Below, piece by piece: positions 53,921-63,684 of a DNA stretch of 64,000 nt. The DNA is from Pseudoips prasinana (Eukaryota > Arthropoda > Insecta > Lepidoptera > Nolidae), in the NCBI GenBank assembly GCA_951640165.1, contig OX621241.1, positions 1,808,001 through 1,872,000 on the forward strand, in the 5' to 3' direction. Each line of letters starts with the position of its first letter. Positions within the stretch are counted from its first letter, which is position 1. The notes under the pieces were generated by a model. The model did no database searches. It saw nothing but the letters and a program-made list of their open reading frames with translations, and was not told the DNA's origin. A program made the position numbers and the translations under genes.

Positions 53921-54560
53921 GTGCCTCTGGCACGAGTTCCTGCAGTTTACTTACTCGATCACACGTACCTACAGTTTCGTCCCATACATTTCGCCGGACC
54001 GTCTCAACTGGGTCGTGTTGAAACCGGTAGTAGATGAACCCACTGAGTTTGTTTCGCTGGGTCTTCTCAGTTGGGGCGCATTGGATCCGGTGGTAGCATT
54101 AAAGCGCGACCGTCGTTATTAACACAAGGTCCGTCATAATAATAATACCTTTAATATAGACAGAACCATTGACAATATGTAGTAAAAATATTAGACTTAA
54201 AATAGATAATTAAACATAATCTCTTGACAATAACTTGATACGAGCTAGCTAAATATCATTTCTGTAATAAAATAAATTTTATAAATGTTTTCATACAAGA
54301 TGTACCTAAATATCTATGTTACTAGAAATAATATCTAATGTATACAACTATATTACTACAAACATGTTCTGACTATTTACAAGCGCTTTTTTAAAGTCTA
54401 CGTGAATAAAAACCTTTTTTATTTTTTTATTTATTTATTTACATTGAGCACCAGCGCCTCTCGCGGAAACTATTAAGAACTAAAACTGGTGCTCAATGTA
54501 TGGGACGAAACTGTACGTGTGATCGAGTAAGTAAACTGCAGGAACTCGTGCTAGAGGCAC
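53921..54560. repeat. ~75-bp fold-back split by a LINE insertion
   Basis: The left arm is 53921-53990 plus 54446-54454, and the right arm is 54486-54560. They match with one mismatch and a 4-bp indel. Before the LINE arrived they were separated by only the 31 nt at 54455-54485. Confidence 0.9.
53991..54439 (+). mobile_element. 5'-truncated LINE 3' end with TACATT duplication
   Basis: It is the same family as 9033-9423 (CTTCTCAGTTGGGGCGCATT to AAAAACCTTTTTTATTTTTT). TACATT flanks it at 53985-53990 and 54440-54445. It is about 60 bp longer at the 5' side than the other copy. Confidence 0.8.
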
Positions 54561-54561
54561 A

Positions 54562-55035
54562 GGTGAGTCGTGTTTACCAGCTTCGTCTAAAAAAAGTACA
54601 ACAAGGAGCGCGATAAACTAAATCTCGCAAAATATACCAGTTTCTAATTTATTCATAGGGTTTAAGTAGCCCAAACATTTATAGAAGTCGAACTAAAATT
54701 TAAATTTGTAGCATTGATTTAATATTTATTTATGACTGCGGTGTTAATAAATTTATTTAAGTTGTCTGGTATTGCGAATATATTATTGACGGGTGGTCCG
54801 TTATTCGATAAGTTATTGGAGCCATCGACCTAGGTTATAAGAATATTATTACGTTCTCTTAGCCGATTAATTTTGTGTAGACTTATGTGGCATTTCAAAT
54901 TATAAACTTGAATCTAAATATATAATTTAATTGTAATTTTGATACGAAGATGCAAAATTATATAATGGCTAGAGTTAATAATAATATCTTGGGGACATTA
55001 TTCACCATCTATCTTATCCCCAACTTTAAAATTTT
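54562..55035. other. No recognised feature
   Basis: AT-rich, without ORF or family match. Confidence 0.4.
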
Positions 55036-55039
55036 AATA

Positions 55040-55192
55040 AAGAATAAGTATACCTTTTAAGCCGTTAGAACGCCTGTGGTACAGGTTTAACCTAGTACAG
55101 GCACAAATTTTCTATAGCTTAGTATTAATTATTTTTAAAGTAAGTAGATATAATTTTGTACACATTATATCTTGAATAAAAAAAAAAAATAT
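55040..55192 (+). repeat. LINE family L 3' UTR
   Basis: GGTACAGGTTTAACCTAGTA, CAGGCACAAATTTT and a final A12 run resemble the UTR end at 32215-32308. Confidence 0.5.
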
Positions 55193-55194
55193 AT

Positions 55195-55425
55195 ATTATT
55201 ATTATTAAGCAGAGCTTGTACCATGGAAACCAGATAACTGATTTATAACATATACTACTTTTCTTTTGTAAATAGATATCTACTGATATAGATAACTCTC
55301 AGCCTCAACAGCCAAACAGCCATGTTCATGCTTATAAATATCTGTCTCGGGTGGGAATCGAACCCACGACCTGCGGCGTGAAAGGTAAGCATCGACCAAC
55401 CATGCCAACGGGCCCGTCAAATACT
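55195..55425 (-). repeat. SINE-alpha copy
   Basis: AAGCAGAGCTTGTACCATGG to GGGAATCGAACCCACGACCT and CGGCGTGAAAGGTAAG. Confidence 0.85.
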
Positions 55426-55560
55426 TGCGGTCCCTCTGGTGTTGCGATATCTACTCATACCCATAGATAATTACACCCAGACTCTGGACAAACAGACATG
55501 TTCATGCTCATAAAGGCGGCAGTGATCACCTACCATCATTTGAACCCCTCGCTCATCTAT
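55426..55560 (+). repeat. Repeat-G/SINE-alpha mosaic
   Basis: The repeat-G words CCTCTGGTGTTGCGATATC and GGCGGCAGTGATCACCTACC are separated by a minus-strand SINE-alpha piece (TTACACCCAGACTCTGGACA, AACAGACATGTTCATG). Confidence 0.65.
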
Positions 55561-55565
55561 ACTAA

Positions 55566-55950
55566 CATCTGCCTCGTTGGTCTAGCGGTAGCGTCTTCAC
55601 CCGTGGTTAATGAGGTCCTGGGTTCAAATCCTGGGTCGGGCGAAAAGTGATTTTGGGACTTTTCTGTAAAAAGAAAAATTTCTCAACATCAGCCCGAAGT
55701 CTGGGAGTTGGCGGTATTATACCTACCCCCGTGCCCCGGAGAGCACGTAAAGCCGGCGGTCCTGTGCCTGACCTCTTTCCGGTCGTGTCGCTAAGGCGTC
55801 CCATCGGATCTTGAGAGTGATGGAATAGAAAGTGCTCCTGTGTTTGCGCACACACTTGAGCACTATAATATGTCCCGCGCAGATGGCCAATCTCTGTTGA
55901 GACTGGCCGCCGTGGCCGAATTCGGCTAGGAGGACATTATACTAATATTA
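55566..55950 (+). repeat. SINE-gamma, reference-quality copy
   Basis: The complete tRNA-like head (CCTCGTTGGTCTAGCGGTAG, GGTTCAAATCC), body and end (CGGCTAGGAGGACATTATA) are present without interruption. Confidence 0.9.
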
Positions 55951-56269
55951 TAAAGAGGTAACGTTTGTGAGTTTGTGGCGTTATAAGGGGTAATCTCTGG
56001 ATCTACTGAACAGATTTTCAAAATTATTTCACCAATAGAAAGATACGTTATTGTGGAGTATCATAGGCTATGATTCATCATCATAATTTTTATTTATCCC
56101 GAACTTTAAACCCGAAGTATTACGCGGCATAAACGGGCAGGGACAAAAATATTGAAACGAAGTTCCTTATCGCGCGTTGTGAAAGGGGGCTAGACGGAAA
56201 AAAATCTTACGAAAAGTAGTCACGACACTTTTTGCAGCTGTGCGGCGTGCGCATGTTTCTCTGTCTGTC

Positions 56270-56302
<33 letters not shown>

Positions 56303-56474
56303 TATAGAAAGCAAGCCAGATATTTTCATTTCTATTTCGCATTGAACAGTGTGGTGTCGCGATGATTATTTTTGTTGAGTGCATAAATAATAAGAAATAA
56401 CTTCGTTCCATCCGGGTTTCCCTTGAAACCTCTCAAGTTTTTTTTTATAACACGAATTCCGCGGGCACTGCTAG
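55950..56474 (+). mobile_element. Helitron-like element containing MITE-L
   Basis: It starts TACTAATATTATAAAGAGGT, a start typical of another lepidopteran Helitron subfamily. It ends ATTCCGCGGGCACTGCTAG before T (56475). MITE-L (about 56150-56420) is the inverse of 21608-21901 and includes a (CT)n run at 56260-56301. The 5' TC is not conserved, so the left boundary is uncertain. Confidence 0.5.
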
Positions 56475-56479
56475 TTTAC

Positions 56480-56910
56480 AATAAACCAAATCGCAATAAA
56501 AAAAAAATAGAGATAACTAGTCCATTCATCGAATCAAAATCGTTATAAGTATCCCTTTTTGGTCATTTACACCGATGTTTTGACACCCCGGCAAAAGTTT
56601 TAGTCTGAACTATGAATGTATTAATGTGTTTCAGTCGGCCCCCAGTCTGGCTGGATTTAGGTCTAGACGTTATAAATACACAGATTTATCTTATTTGCAC
56701 AGCGGTCTCTGAAGGGGATTCAGTCGAGCTTAAATATTTCACGAACGATGTAAGTATATTCAGATATACTTTTATGAAGGGCGATGAACGGAGCCCCTAT
56801 ATTGACACTTAAAGACAATGATCCCAAAATCTGGCATCTTATTACTTATTTTCATTAGTTTATTAAATGAAGACACATTGACACTGAAAAAATGAGACAG
56901 AGAGAAATAA
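56480..56910. other. No recognised gene
   Basis: A 66-codon open frame at 56612 lacks motifs. Confidence 0.35.
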
Positions 56911-56911
56911 A

Positions 56912-57726
56912 TCTATACATATACTTAATAAAATCGTAGGAGCGACAAAACTTTTACTACTACAATGATTTTTTTTTTTTTAATATTCATTGTCGACAAT
57001 CTAATTTATATGCATAAATATAAAGACTCCTTCTGTAAAAGGAGTGATACTCATAATATAAATACTAGATATAAGCATAACTTTGTGTTACATACCACCC
57101 GTCTCCACAAAGTAAGTAACTCTTTTATGGGGCAATGTATAAGATTCTATAACAAACTTCCCAATGATATTCGAGAAATGTCTATGAATAAGTTCAAAAG
57201 AATTATAAAAGCCAAATTGTGTAGCAGGGCTTTCTACAAAACTTCTGATTATTTAAGTGACAAAACAGCTTGGGATTGAGTCGCTCTAAATTAACACATT
57301 TAAATACAATGTAATTTTATGTAAGAAATAAATATTTTAAAAAAGGATTCCTACTGAGTTTTCTGGCAGTGTTTCTAAGTAGCTGCCACGTCATGCACTG
57401 CACGTTAGAATAAAAAAAAATTGACGATTCCACACAAATTTATCTAATGTTTTAACGGAATAAATGACTTTTCATTTCAAAAGATACTTGGGGCGTGATC
57501 TACAATCGATATCGAAGTCAAAAATATAGTTTTTAGAATTTTTGTCTGTTTGTATGTCCGGGCTAAACTTAAAAAGAACTGCATGGATTTACTTCAAATT
57601 TTCCATGAATATTACTAAGAGGTCGGGTCAACATATAGGCTACATATTATCATGCTATCACCTACGGGGGAGGAGCTGTGATAATTTATAAAATTTAACG
57701 CGGGTAAAACCGCGGGGCACAGCTAG
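56912..57726 (+). mobile_element. Helitron-1 carrying a captured LINE C-terminus
   Basis: Start TCTATACATATACTTAATAA, end CCGCGGGGCACAGCTAG, between A (56911) and T (57727). About 510 bp (56970-57478) replaces the few bases normally between the 5' block and AGATACTTGGGGCGTGATCT. At 815 bp it is nearly three times family length. Confidence 0.9.
56965..57279 (+). pseudogene. Captured LINE ORF2 C-terminal fragment in a Helitron
   Basis: The open frame reads THNINTRYKHNFVLHTTRLH, then KVSNSFMGQCIRFYNKLPND and NKFKRIIKAKLCSRAFYKTS. This is the conserved end of a LINE ORF2 with its natural stop, followed by an AATAAA-containing UTR (about 57325). The leading MIFFFLIF is Helitron/poly-T sequence. 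The polymerase core is absent. The fragment lies wholly between Helitron ends and has no LINE target duplication that I can identify. Confidence 0.8.
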
Positions 57727-57749
57727 TAACAAATAACGATGCTATAATA

Positions 57750-58056
57750 ATGTCCTCCTAGCTGAATTCCGGGCACAATTGAGATAAGCCATCTGCGCGG
57801 GACATATTATAGAGCACAAGTGTGGGTGCAAACACAGTAACATTTTCTATTCCATCAAGTGATCCGATGGGACGCCTAGCGACACGACCGGAAAGAGGTC
57901 AGGCACAGGACCGACGGCTTTACGTGCTCTCCGAGGCACGGAGGTATAATATCGCCAACTCCCAGACTTCGGGCTGATATTGAGATATTTTTCTTTTTAC
58001 AGAAAAGTCCCAAAATCACTTTGGGCCCGTCCCGGGATTTGAACCTCGTTCTCTGT
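57750..58056 (-). repeat. SINE-gamma copy
   Basis: The plus strand runs from TAATGTCCTCCTAGCTGAAT to CCCGGGATTTGAACCTCG, the inverse of the family. It lies 23 bp from the Helitron end. Confidence 0.85.
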
Positions 58057-58059
58057 TGA

Positions 58060-58395
58060 CAGAGAAAAGTAAGTTAAGAAACAAAAGAAATGATAAAAAT
58101 GGATCTACCATTTCCAGGACATCTTCGTATGGTTTTCTGTCTTTTTGCACTCTCTACAACATGGACCGCTGCAAGTACGATCTCTATTAGTGGGACATGT
58201 TTTATGAAAACGAGACTGCTCAATTATGTCATCCAAGAACACTAGGGAAATTTATCACTGTGTAGCAGGGCACTTTATAAACATATAATTGGCAGACACA
58301 GAGTAGCACCTACATCCAGTTCCGGAACAACTATTCATGGGCCACACAAATAATCATGTGCGGGAAATAGCAAAGCCTTCAGGCTGGTATAGAAA
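58060..58395. other. No recognised feature
   Basis: GTGTAGCAGGGCACTTTATA near 58261 resembles the LINE tail captured at 57218; too short to classify. Confidence 0.3.
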
Positions 58396-58397
58396 AA

Positions 58398-58645
58398 CGA
58401 ATGTGCTTTAGACCACACGCCTTAAGTAAAATTTCAAACGGCTATGAGAGAAAGAGCACGTGTGCGAACCTCACTCACCCCCACAGTAATTTACGAAACG
58501 TTACTCTCTCTATTTCTATCTTCACTAGCTTATATCTCCCTCTTAACTTCTGTTCGCCTCGCTCGAACACACTTTTCGTAACGCTCACGTCAACTTACTC
58601 CCCAAGTAAAGATTATTTACTTCTTTACTTTATACGGTATGAAAG
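58398..58645 (+). repeat. Repeat-H copy
   Basis: GTGCTTTAGACCACACGCCT, AGTAAAATTTC, ACTTATATCTCCCTC and TCTGTTCGCCTCGCTCG match 9846-10085 in order. Confidence 0.65.
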
Positions 58646-59065
58646 AAGAAAAAAAACTGGAAGCCTTATAGGTTACGTAACAAAAATTATATGAATAAAG
58701 TACACCGAGCACATTAAACATAATAAATCACTTGTTAGTAATAGAGGTAGTACCAGTAACTATCTTTACGACATCGCCTACCGGTCGAGGCAACCTACAA
58801 TTTGTGGCAACTAGCTACAGTAGTTATTGCACCGTTAATGGTAAAAATAACTATAATATAGATGATAGGTAATAATAACTTTACTACGTTGCGTAAAGAT
58901 TTACGTATACCATAATAACGTTAAACAATACCATTTTAGTCTGTAGTTTCCAAGGAAAATTATATTCCGGAGGGTGAAACTTTTCGGACTGGAAAACTTA
59001 AGGAGAGCGTCTTCTTCATTGAACTATTAAAAGAAAATCTTTGAAATATTATTTTTATAGAAATA

Positions 59066-59332
59066 CTAGCGGCCCGGTACGTGCTTCGCTACGTATAAGG
59101 CATAGTAATAAAAAAATGATTATTAAGTTCATTTATTCAAACAAAAAAATATTTTAAATTGCTAAAAGATGTTGATTTTACACTTTTTCAAGACTTTTTT
59201 AAATTTTCTCTACATACAAACCTTCCCTGGACTTCCACGAATGATACAAGACCAAAATTAGCCAAATCGGTAAAGGCGTTGTTGAGTTATAACATTACAA
59301 CGAAAAGTGGCATTGATTTTTATATATATAGA
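59066..59332 (-). mobile_element. Helitron-2, 267 bp
   Basis: Plus-strand CTAGCGGCCCGGTACGTGCT to ATTTTTATATATATAGA, between A (59065) and T (59333). It is ~65 bp longer than the copy at 13382, mainly near the 3' side. Confidence 0.85.
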
Positions 59333-59431
59333 TTATTGTTTGACGTCGATGACTGTGTGTGTGTGTCTGTCTGTGGCATCGTAGCTCTCAAACGGATGGA
59401 CAGATTTCGATGCAGTTTTTTTATTTGCCTC

Positions 59432-59524
59432 GGAGAGCACGTTAAGCAGTTGGTCCCGGTTGTAGTCGGGCGGCTTGAACAACTGTGGCACTAGGGAAAC
59501 CACTGCCCATACGATAAGTAAGTA
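59432..59524 (+). repeat. 5S-derived SINE, 3' fragment
   Basis: GCCTCGGAGAGCACGTTAAG, then GGCTTGAACAACTGTGGCAC and the ATACGATAAGTAAGTA tail. Confidence 0.7.
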
Positions 59525-59782
59525 GTTATAAATTACCTGTCTGTTTGCATAATTTCACAGTTCATTTGATAACGTACTTCCCCCCAGTAGTTATTCGGTT
59601 ATTAACAAGATTAACGGTACCTCCGCTTAGGTAATCACGTTAGGTAAATTAGTATAATGAGCCTAGTTTCGGCACTTTAATGACTTCTCCGTAATAATGT
59701 GATTGATTGACCGGACGCGAATACAATTCGTTGGTGAACGATACGATAGCAATCAATAAAAGTTGAGTTTTTCTTAGGCTGC

Positions 59783-60003
59783 TTATGTACAGGGTACGTG
59801 TCCCGAACATCTGGGACATGGGGCAATAAAGGAGCACCGGAGCAGCATACCCGCGTTCCCGAGGCTCCCCCTATTAGGCGCCAAGAGAAGTCCACGGCAG
59901 GTTGGTTTAGTCAGGGTGCGAGCCCGACATTCGTCGGGGCTTAGTATTTTACGGGAATTGAACCCAGGACCTCATTAACTACCGCTACACCAAAGGGGCA
60001 GTC
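59783..60003 (+). repeat. R1-type 3' UTR fragment and tRNA-like debris
   Basis: GTGTCCCGAACATCTGGGAC to GAAGTCCACGGCAGGTTGG matches 48770-48880. 59938-60003 is a SINE-gamma head on the minus strand (GAACCCAGGACCTCATTAAC). Confidence 0.7.
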
Positions 60004-60177
60004 AAAACAGGAATATTAGGGCACGACATTATAATAAGCGCAATTATAGTTATTTACTTAATAATATACAATATTGTTCAGTAAAGTGTAAACAGGAAAA
60101 TGTAACAGTCATTTATCGTGACCTGAACTTGACCTTTATGATAAGAATTAAAAGCATTATAATACAGAAATAAATTA

Positions 60178-60541
60178 ATCAGCCATCTGACCCCAAATTA
60201 GGCACAACCTGTACTATGGCAGCCAAACAACCAATACATATAAATAAATAAAATTCGTTTATTTCGGACCGGAATCCATAGTGTTAGTAACAGTAATATT
60301 AAAAAACTATGTTAGTAATATATTAGGATTTACATTCCAATAAGTACATAACAAGATACCACTATTACACATACCTATTATACTTATATATTTCTAAATA
60401 CATACATATTACAGATAAATTCCACCCAAATAACATGCTCATCATCATGCACACAAAGATTTGTCCCTGGCGGGGATCAAACCCACGACCTTTTGGTCAG
60501 CAGTCAGGGTCAGTAGCCACTAGATCAACAGCCCAGTCAAC
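60178..60541 (-). repeat. SINE-beta copy interrupted by a ~130-bp LINE-like tail
   Basis: The SINE 3' part (CAGCCATCTGACCCCAAATT) and head (GATCAAACCCACGACC) are separated at about 60243-60375 by AAATAAATAAAATTCGTTTA, TTTCGGACC. This is the AAAT-tailed end of a short retroelement in minus orientation. Confidence 0.75.
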
Positions 60542-60584
60542 AATAATAAAATTTAGTTTACAATAAAGTAAAATTATCTTGATG

Positions 60585-60936
60585 GAAAACATAAAAAACC
60601 GGCCACGAGCGAGTCGGACTAGCCCATGAAGGGTTCCGTAGCAGCAAGTATTTCAGTTGATTTAATGGAAACAAATTACGGTTTACTACTTATGACGTAT
60701 TAAATATACTACTTGCTAGATCTCGTTCAAACCAGTTTTCGTTGTTAGTTTGCATGGTAATGTACAATATATATTTTTAGTTTTATCATTCTCTTATTTT
60801 AGAAGTTACAGGGGGGGGGGGGCACCTATTTTACACACTTATTTAAAAGTGGCTGTGACATACGGACGGGCAGACAGACAGACAGACATGATGAATCTAT
60901 AAGGGTTCCGTTTTTTGCCATTTGGCTACGGAACCC
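60585..60936 (-). repeat. Repeat-P, longest copy
   Basis: AAAAACCGGCCACGAGCGAG at the left and TTTGGCTACGGAACCCTAAA at the right delimit it. It contains a run of 10 G at about 60809. AGGGTTCCGT occurs near both ends. Confidence 0.65.
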
Positions 60937-60973
60937 TAAAAAGTGTTAACGTAGGTTACGTTAACACTTTTTA
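60937..60973. repeat. Perfect fold-back, 17-bp arms, 3-nt spacer
   Basis: TAAAAAGTGTTAACGTA, GGT, TACGTTAACACTTTTTA; the left arm begins in the last base block of repeat-P. Confidence 0.95.
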
Positions 60974-60974
60974 T

Positions 60975-62110
60975 AAATGTTCGTTAATAAAGCTTTACCT
61001 CACTCAAATCTTGTAGCAAAAACCAAAAATCATGTTTCCAACCACGCACCCAAACCAGTTTCCAAATTCTCAAGCTGCACAAAAATTGGCACAAGTTTAC
61101 GTGATGATAAACTGCACGATAGCTATTAATCCCCTGGTTCACTGACACGATGTTACCCACAGAACTGGTTCCGTACCTTGCCGCGAGCTAAATACAGAGC
61201 CACCCTCATGCGACCGGTTTGCGGTCTGTCACGTTCATTCATTGCATTGGATTGCAGACTTTTCTTTGGGTCGACAGCTATTTTAGTGTCTACTGCATTG
61301 ATATATAAGAAACCTGTATAACAATGGTCTACTGTCACGGATCTTGGGTTCGAGAAACAAATCCAAAAGTTGCTTAGTAGACATAGCTTTTTTGGAACAT
61401 GACGTTTACTATCTAGCTGTATAGCTTACACTGCTTCACCGGAGAATAGTAAGAGATAGCTAATAGCAATATAGGACCGCCTGATGTAGAGTCAACAGCA
61501 AAAGTAGATGATCCAAATCAAACGAAAGGTTTAGGTTTATGTATGATTATGGAGATTGAACAGCAGTATTTTTTTTTACACTTATCACTTATGCACTTTA
61601 GAACAGTTCACCGCCACACTATTCTGACGTAATTTACCATAATTAGTGCGGAATATCCGATTTTGATAATCTAGTTTTATTATATTTCTTATTTTGGATT
61701 TTTAAACTTGACCAAGTTTTTCCACGTAATATACCTATCGATCTTGGCTATAGCTTTTGTGGATAGATTCATTTTTGTAGAAGTTATTACGCGTCCTAAA
61801 TCAATAATAAGACTACGATGACACTTAGGTATAACAAAAAATAAAAATGTCAGAAGATATTTAAAATCGGTTCAGTTGTTAAGGAGAAAAAAGGAAGAAG
61901 AAAAAGTTTCTTGTAACGATTATTGTATGCTTTTTCTTCACTGGTATACGTGAAGAGCGAAACAGTCTCGGCAGTAGCAATTCCTGTCATTGAAAGACAA
62001 CAACACCTGCACTAGAGAAATAAATCCCTTTTTCGCGCGAGCCTTTTCAAACACGAATGGGAAATTTGTACTGGGAGAGAAACTACTAAAAGAAACTGTG
62101 TGGCTGAAGG
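60975..62110. other. Long stretch without a recognised gene
   Basis: No ORF with a motif and no family match; a T9 run near 61570. Confidence 0.4.
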
Positions 62111-62114
62111 CAAA

Positions 62115-62225
62115 GCATATCGGCACCCCATTTCATCCCGTGGAGCGTCTCTCTGTGGAACATCATACTGCGATCGCCAATATGCCTGCCAATCGTGGTG
62201 ATTATGGCATATCCCTCCAAATTAC
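62115..62225 (+). repeat. Repeat-F copy
   Basis: CACCCCATTTCATCCCGTGG, then CATACTGCGATCGCCAATAT and GATTATGGCATA. Confidence 0.7.
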
Positions 62226-62617
62226 GGATTTATTATTAGATATTAATTGTTTGGGGCTTGATGCCTTGATAGCATCTTGCTACCTCGACTATAACTGATC
62301 TATTGTAGCAGGGCTCCTTGACTTTGTCAAAGTTCACGGCTCAAACCTACAGCTTCCAAATTGATTGTGAAACGAGTGTTTGTATCTCTTCCGGTTGCAT
62401 AATATGCTGTCCTAAGTGGATACTTCTACAACACATTAGCGGCCCGCACGAGCACAGAATATGGAAAGGAGTTTCCTCTGATTCTTGGCAGAATCTGCAA
62501 ATTGTGCTGTCGGCCAACTTTAGGTTGAACAGCTTGCAGTGTCCGGTGAGAATTCGAGTTACCGCACATTACAAGTGTATATTACATTACAAGTTACCGC
62601 AAATTACGGATACAACT

Positions 62618-62685
62618 CCATTGTGGAAATCTTTGTGAGAGGCATTTGTCCAGAAGTGGTCGTTATTCGGCTGGCATGGTGAAAA
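62618..62685 (+). repeat. RTE-type LINE tail, diverged
   Basis: GTGGAAATCTTTGTGAGAGG, CATTTGTCCAGAAGTGGTCG, TTATTCGGCTGGCATGG is a recognisable but old form of the tail at 13700-13750. Confidence 0.5.
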
Positions 62686-62689
62686 GAAA

Positions 62690-63078
62690 GCAATTTACTG
62701 ATAATATTTATAGATTTATGAACGTTTCCATGAGGAACTAGAACCAAGCGATAGCAGCATTTGCGCAATAATTACGCTCTAATGCGTTATACAAATTTGG
62801 AATTAAAGAATAATATTACGCAATTTTTGTTACCTCCAGGCTCCTGCTCCTGCTGGGGCAACAATTGCTAATTTGAAGGGTTGCTACGCTGTACTCTCTT
62901 TAAGCCACTACGGCAAAGAGTTCACACAGTCCACAGATTCAGCGTTAGTAGAAGAAAGTTTCGCAGAGACTGTACAGCACAAGTGAATGCTTTTGTAATG
63001 AGTCAGCGGATTTTAATACTGTGGTAATTACGATATCCGCCGTAATTTTATACGCAATGTCTGAATTCATTTCCCGTC
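62690..63078. other. No recognised feature
   Basis: No ORF or family match. Confidence 0.35.
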
Positions 63079-63079
63079 T

Positions 63080-63680
63080 ACCAATTGTGGTCTCAAAATG
63101 GTTGCCTTTCACGGCAAAGGTCGTGAGTTCCATTCCTACCCAGGACAGATATTTGTGTGCATAAACATGTCTGTTTGCCCTGAGTCTGCGTGAAGTATGT
63201 ATTTACAAAAGCAAAGTCGTATTTGTAGTATATCAGTTATCTGCCTCGTTGGTGTTGCGGTAGAGTTTTCACTCGCAGAGAACGAGGTCCAGGGTTCAAA
63301 TCCCGGATCGAGCCAAAAGTGATTTTGGGACTTTTCTATAAAAAGAAAAAAATCTCAGCTACAGCCCGAAGTCTGGGAGTTGGACATAAAGCCGTCGCAT
63401 CGGTCCTGTACCTGACATCTTTCCGGTCGTGTCGCTAGACGTCTCATCGGATCATTAGAGTGATGGAAAAGAAAGTGCTCCTGTATTTGCGCACACCCTT
63501 GTGCACTATAATATGTTCCGCGCAGATAGCTAATCTCTATTAAGACTGGCCGCCCCTTCGCACCGTGGCCCAAATTCGGCTAGTAGGACATTATTATTAT
63601 CTGGTTTCCATAGTACAAGGTCTGCTTAGTCTAGGATCAGATGGCTATGTGTGAATAATGTCCCAGGATATTATGATTAC
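63080..63680 (+). repeat. SINE-alpha split by SINE-gamma
   Basis: The SINE-alpha head and body (GGTTGCCTTTCACGGCAAAG, GAGTTCCATTCC) run to TATATCAGTTATCTG (63243) and resume at TTATCTGGTTTCCATAGTAC (63597). SINE-gamma lies between. Confidence 0.85.
63244..63596 (+). mobile_element. SINE-gamma insertion with 7-bp target duplication
   Basis: TTATCTG is duplicated exactly at 63237-63243 and 63597-63603. The element runs from CCTCGTTGGTGTTGCGGTAG to GGCTAGTAGGACATTATTA. Confidence 0.85.
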
Positions 63681-63684
63681 TATA

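Noticed and set aside
5391..63600. Many tRNA-like A/B-box segments as tRNA genes
   Set aside because: All sit in multi-copy repeats with shared non-tRNA bodies, and none closes a proper acceptor stem; they are SINE heads.
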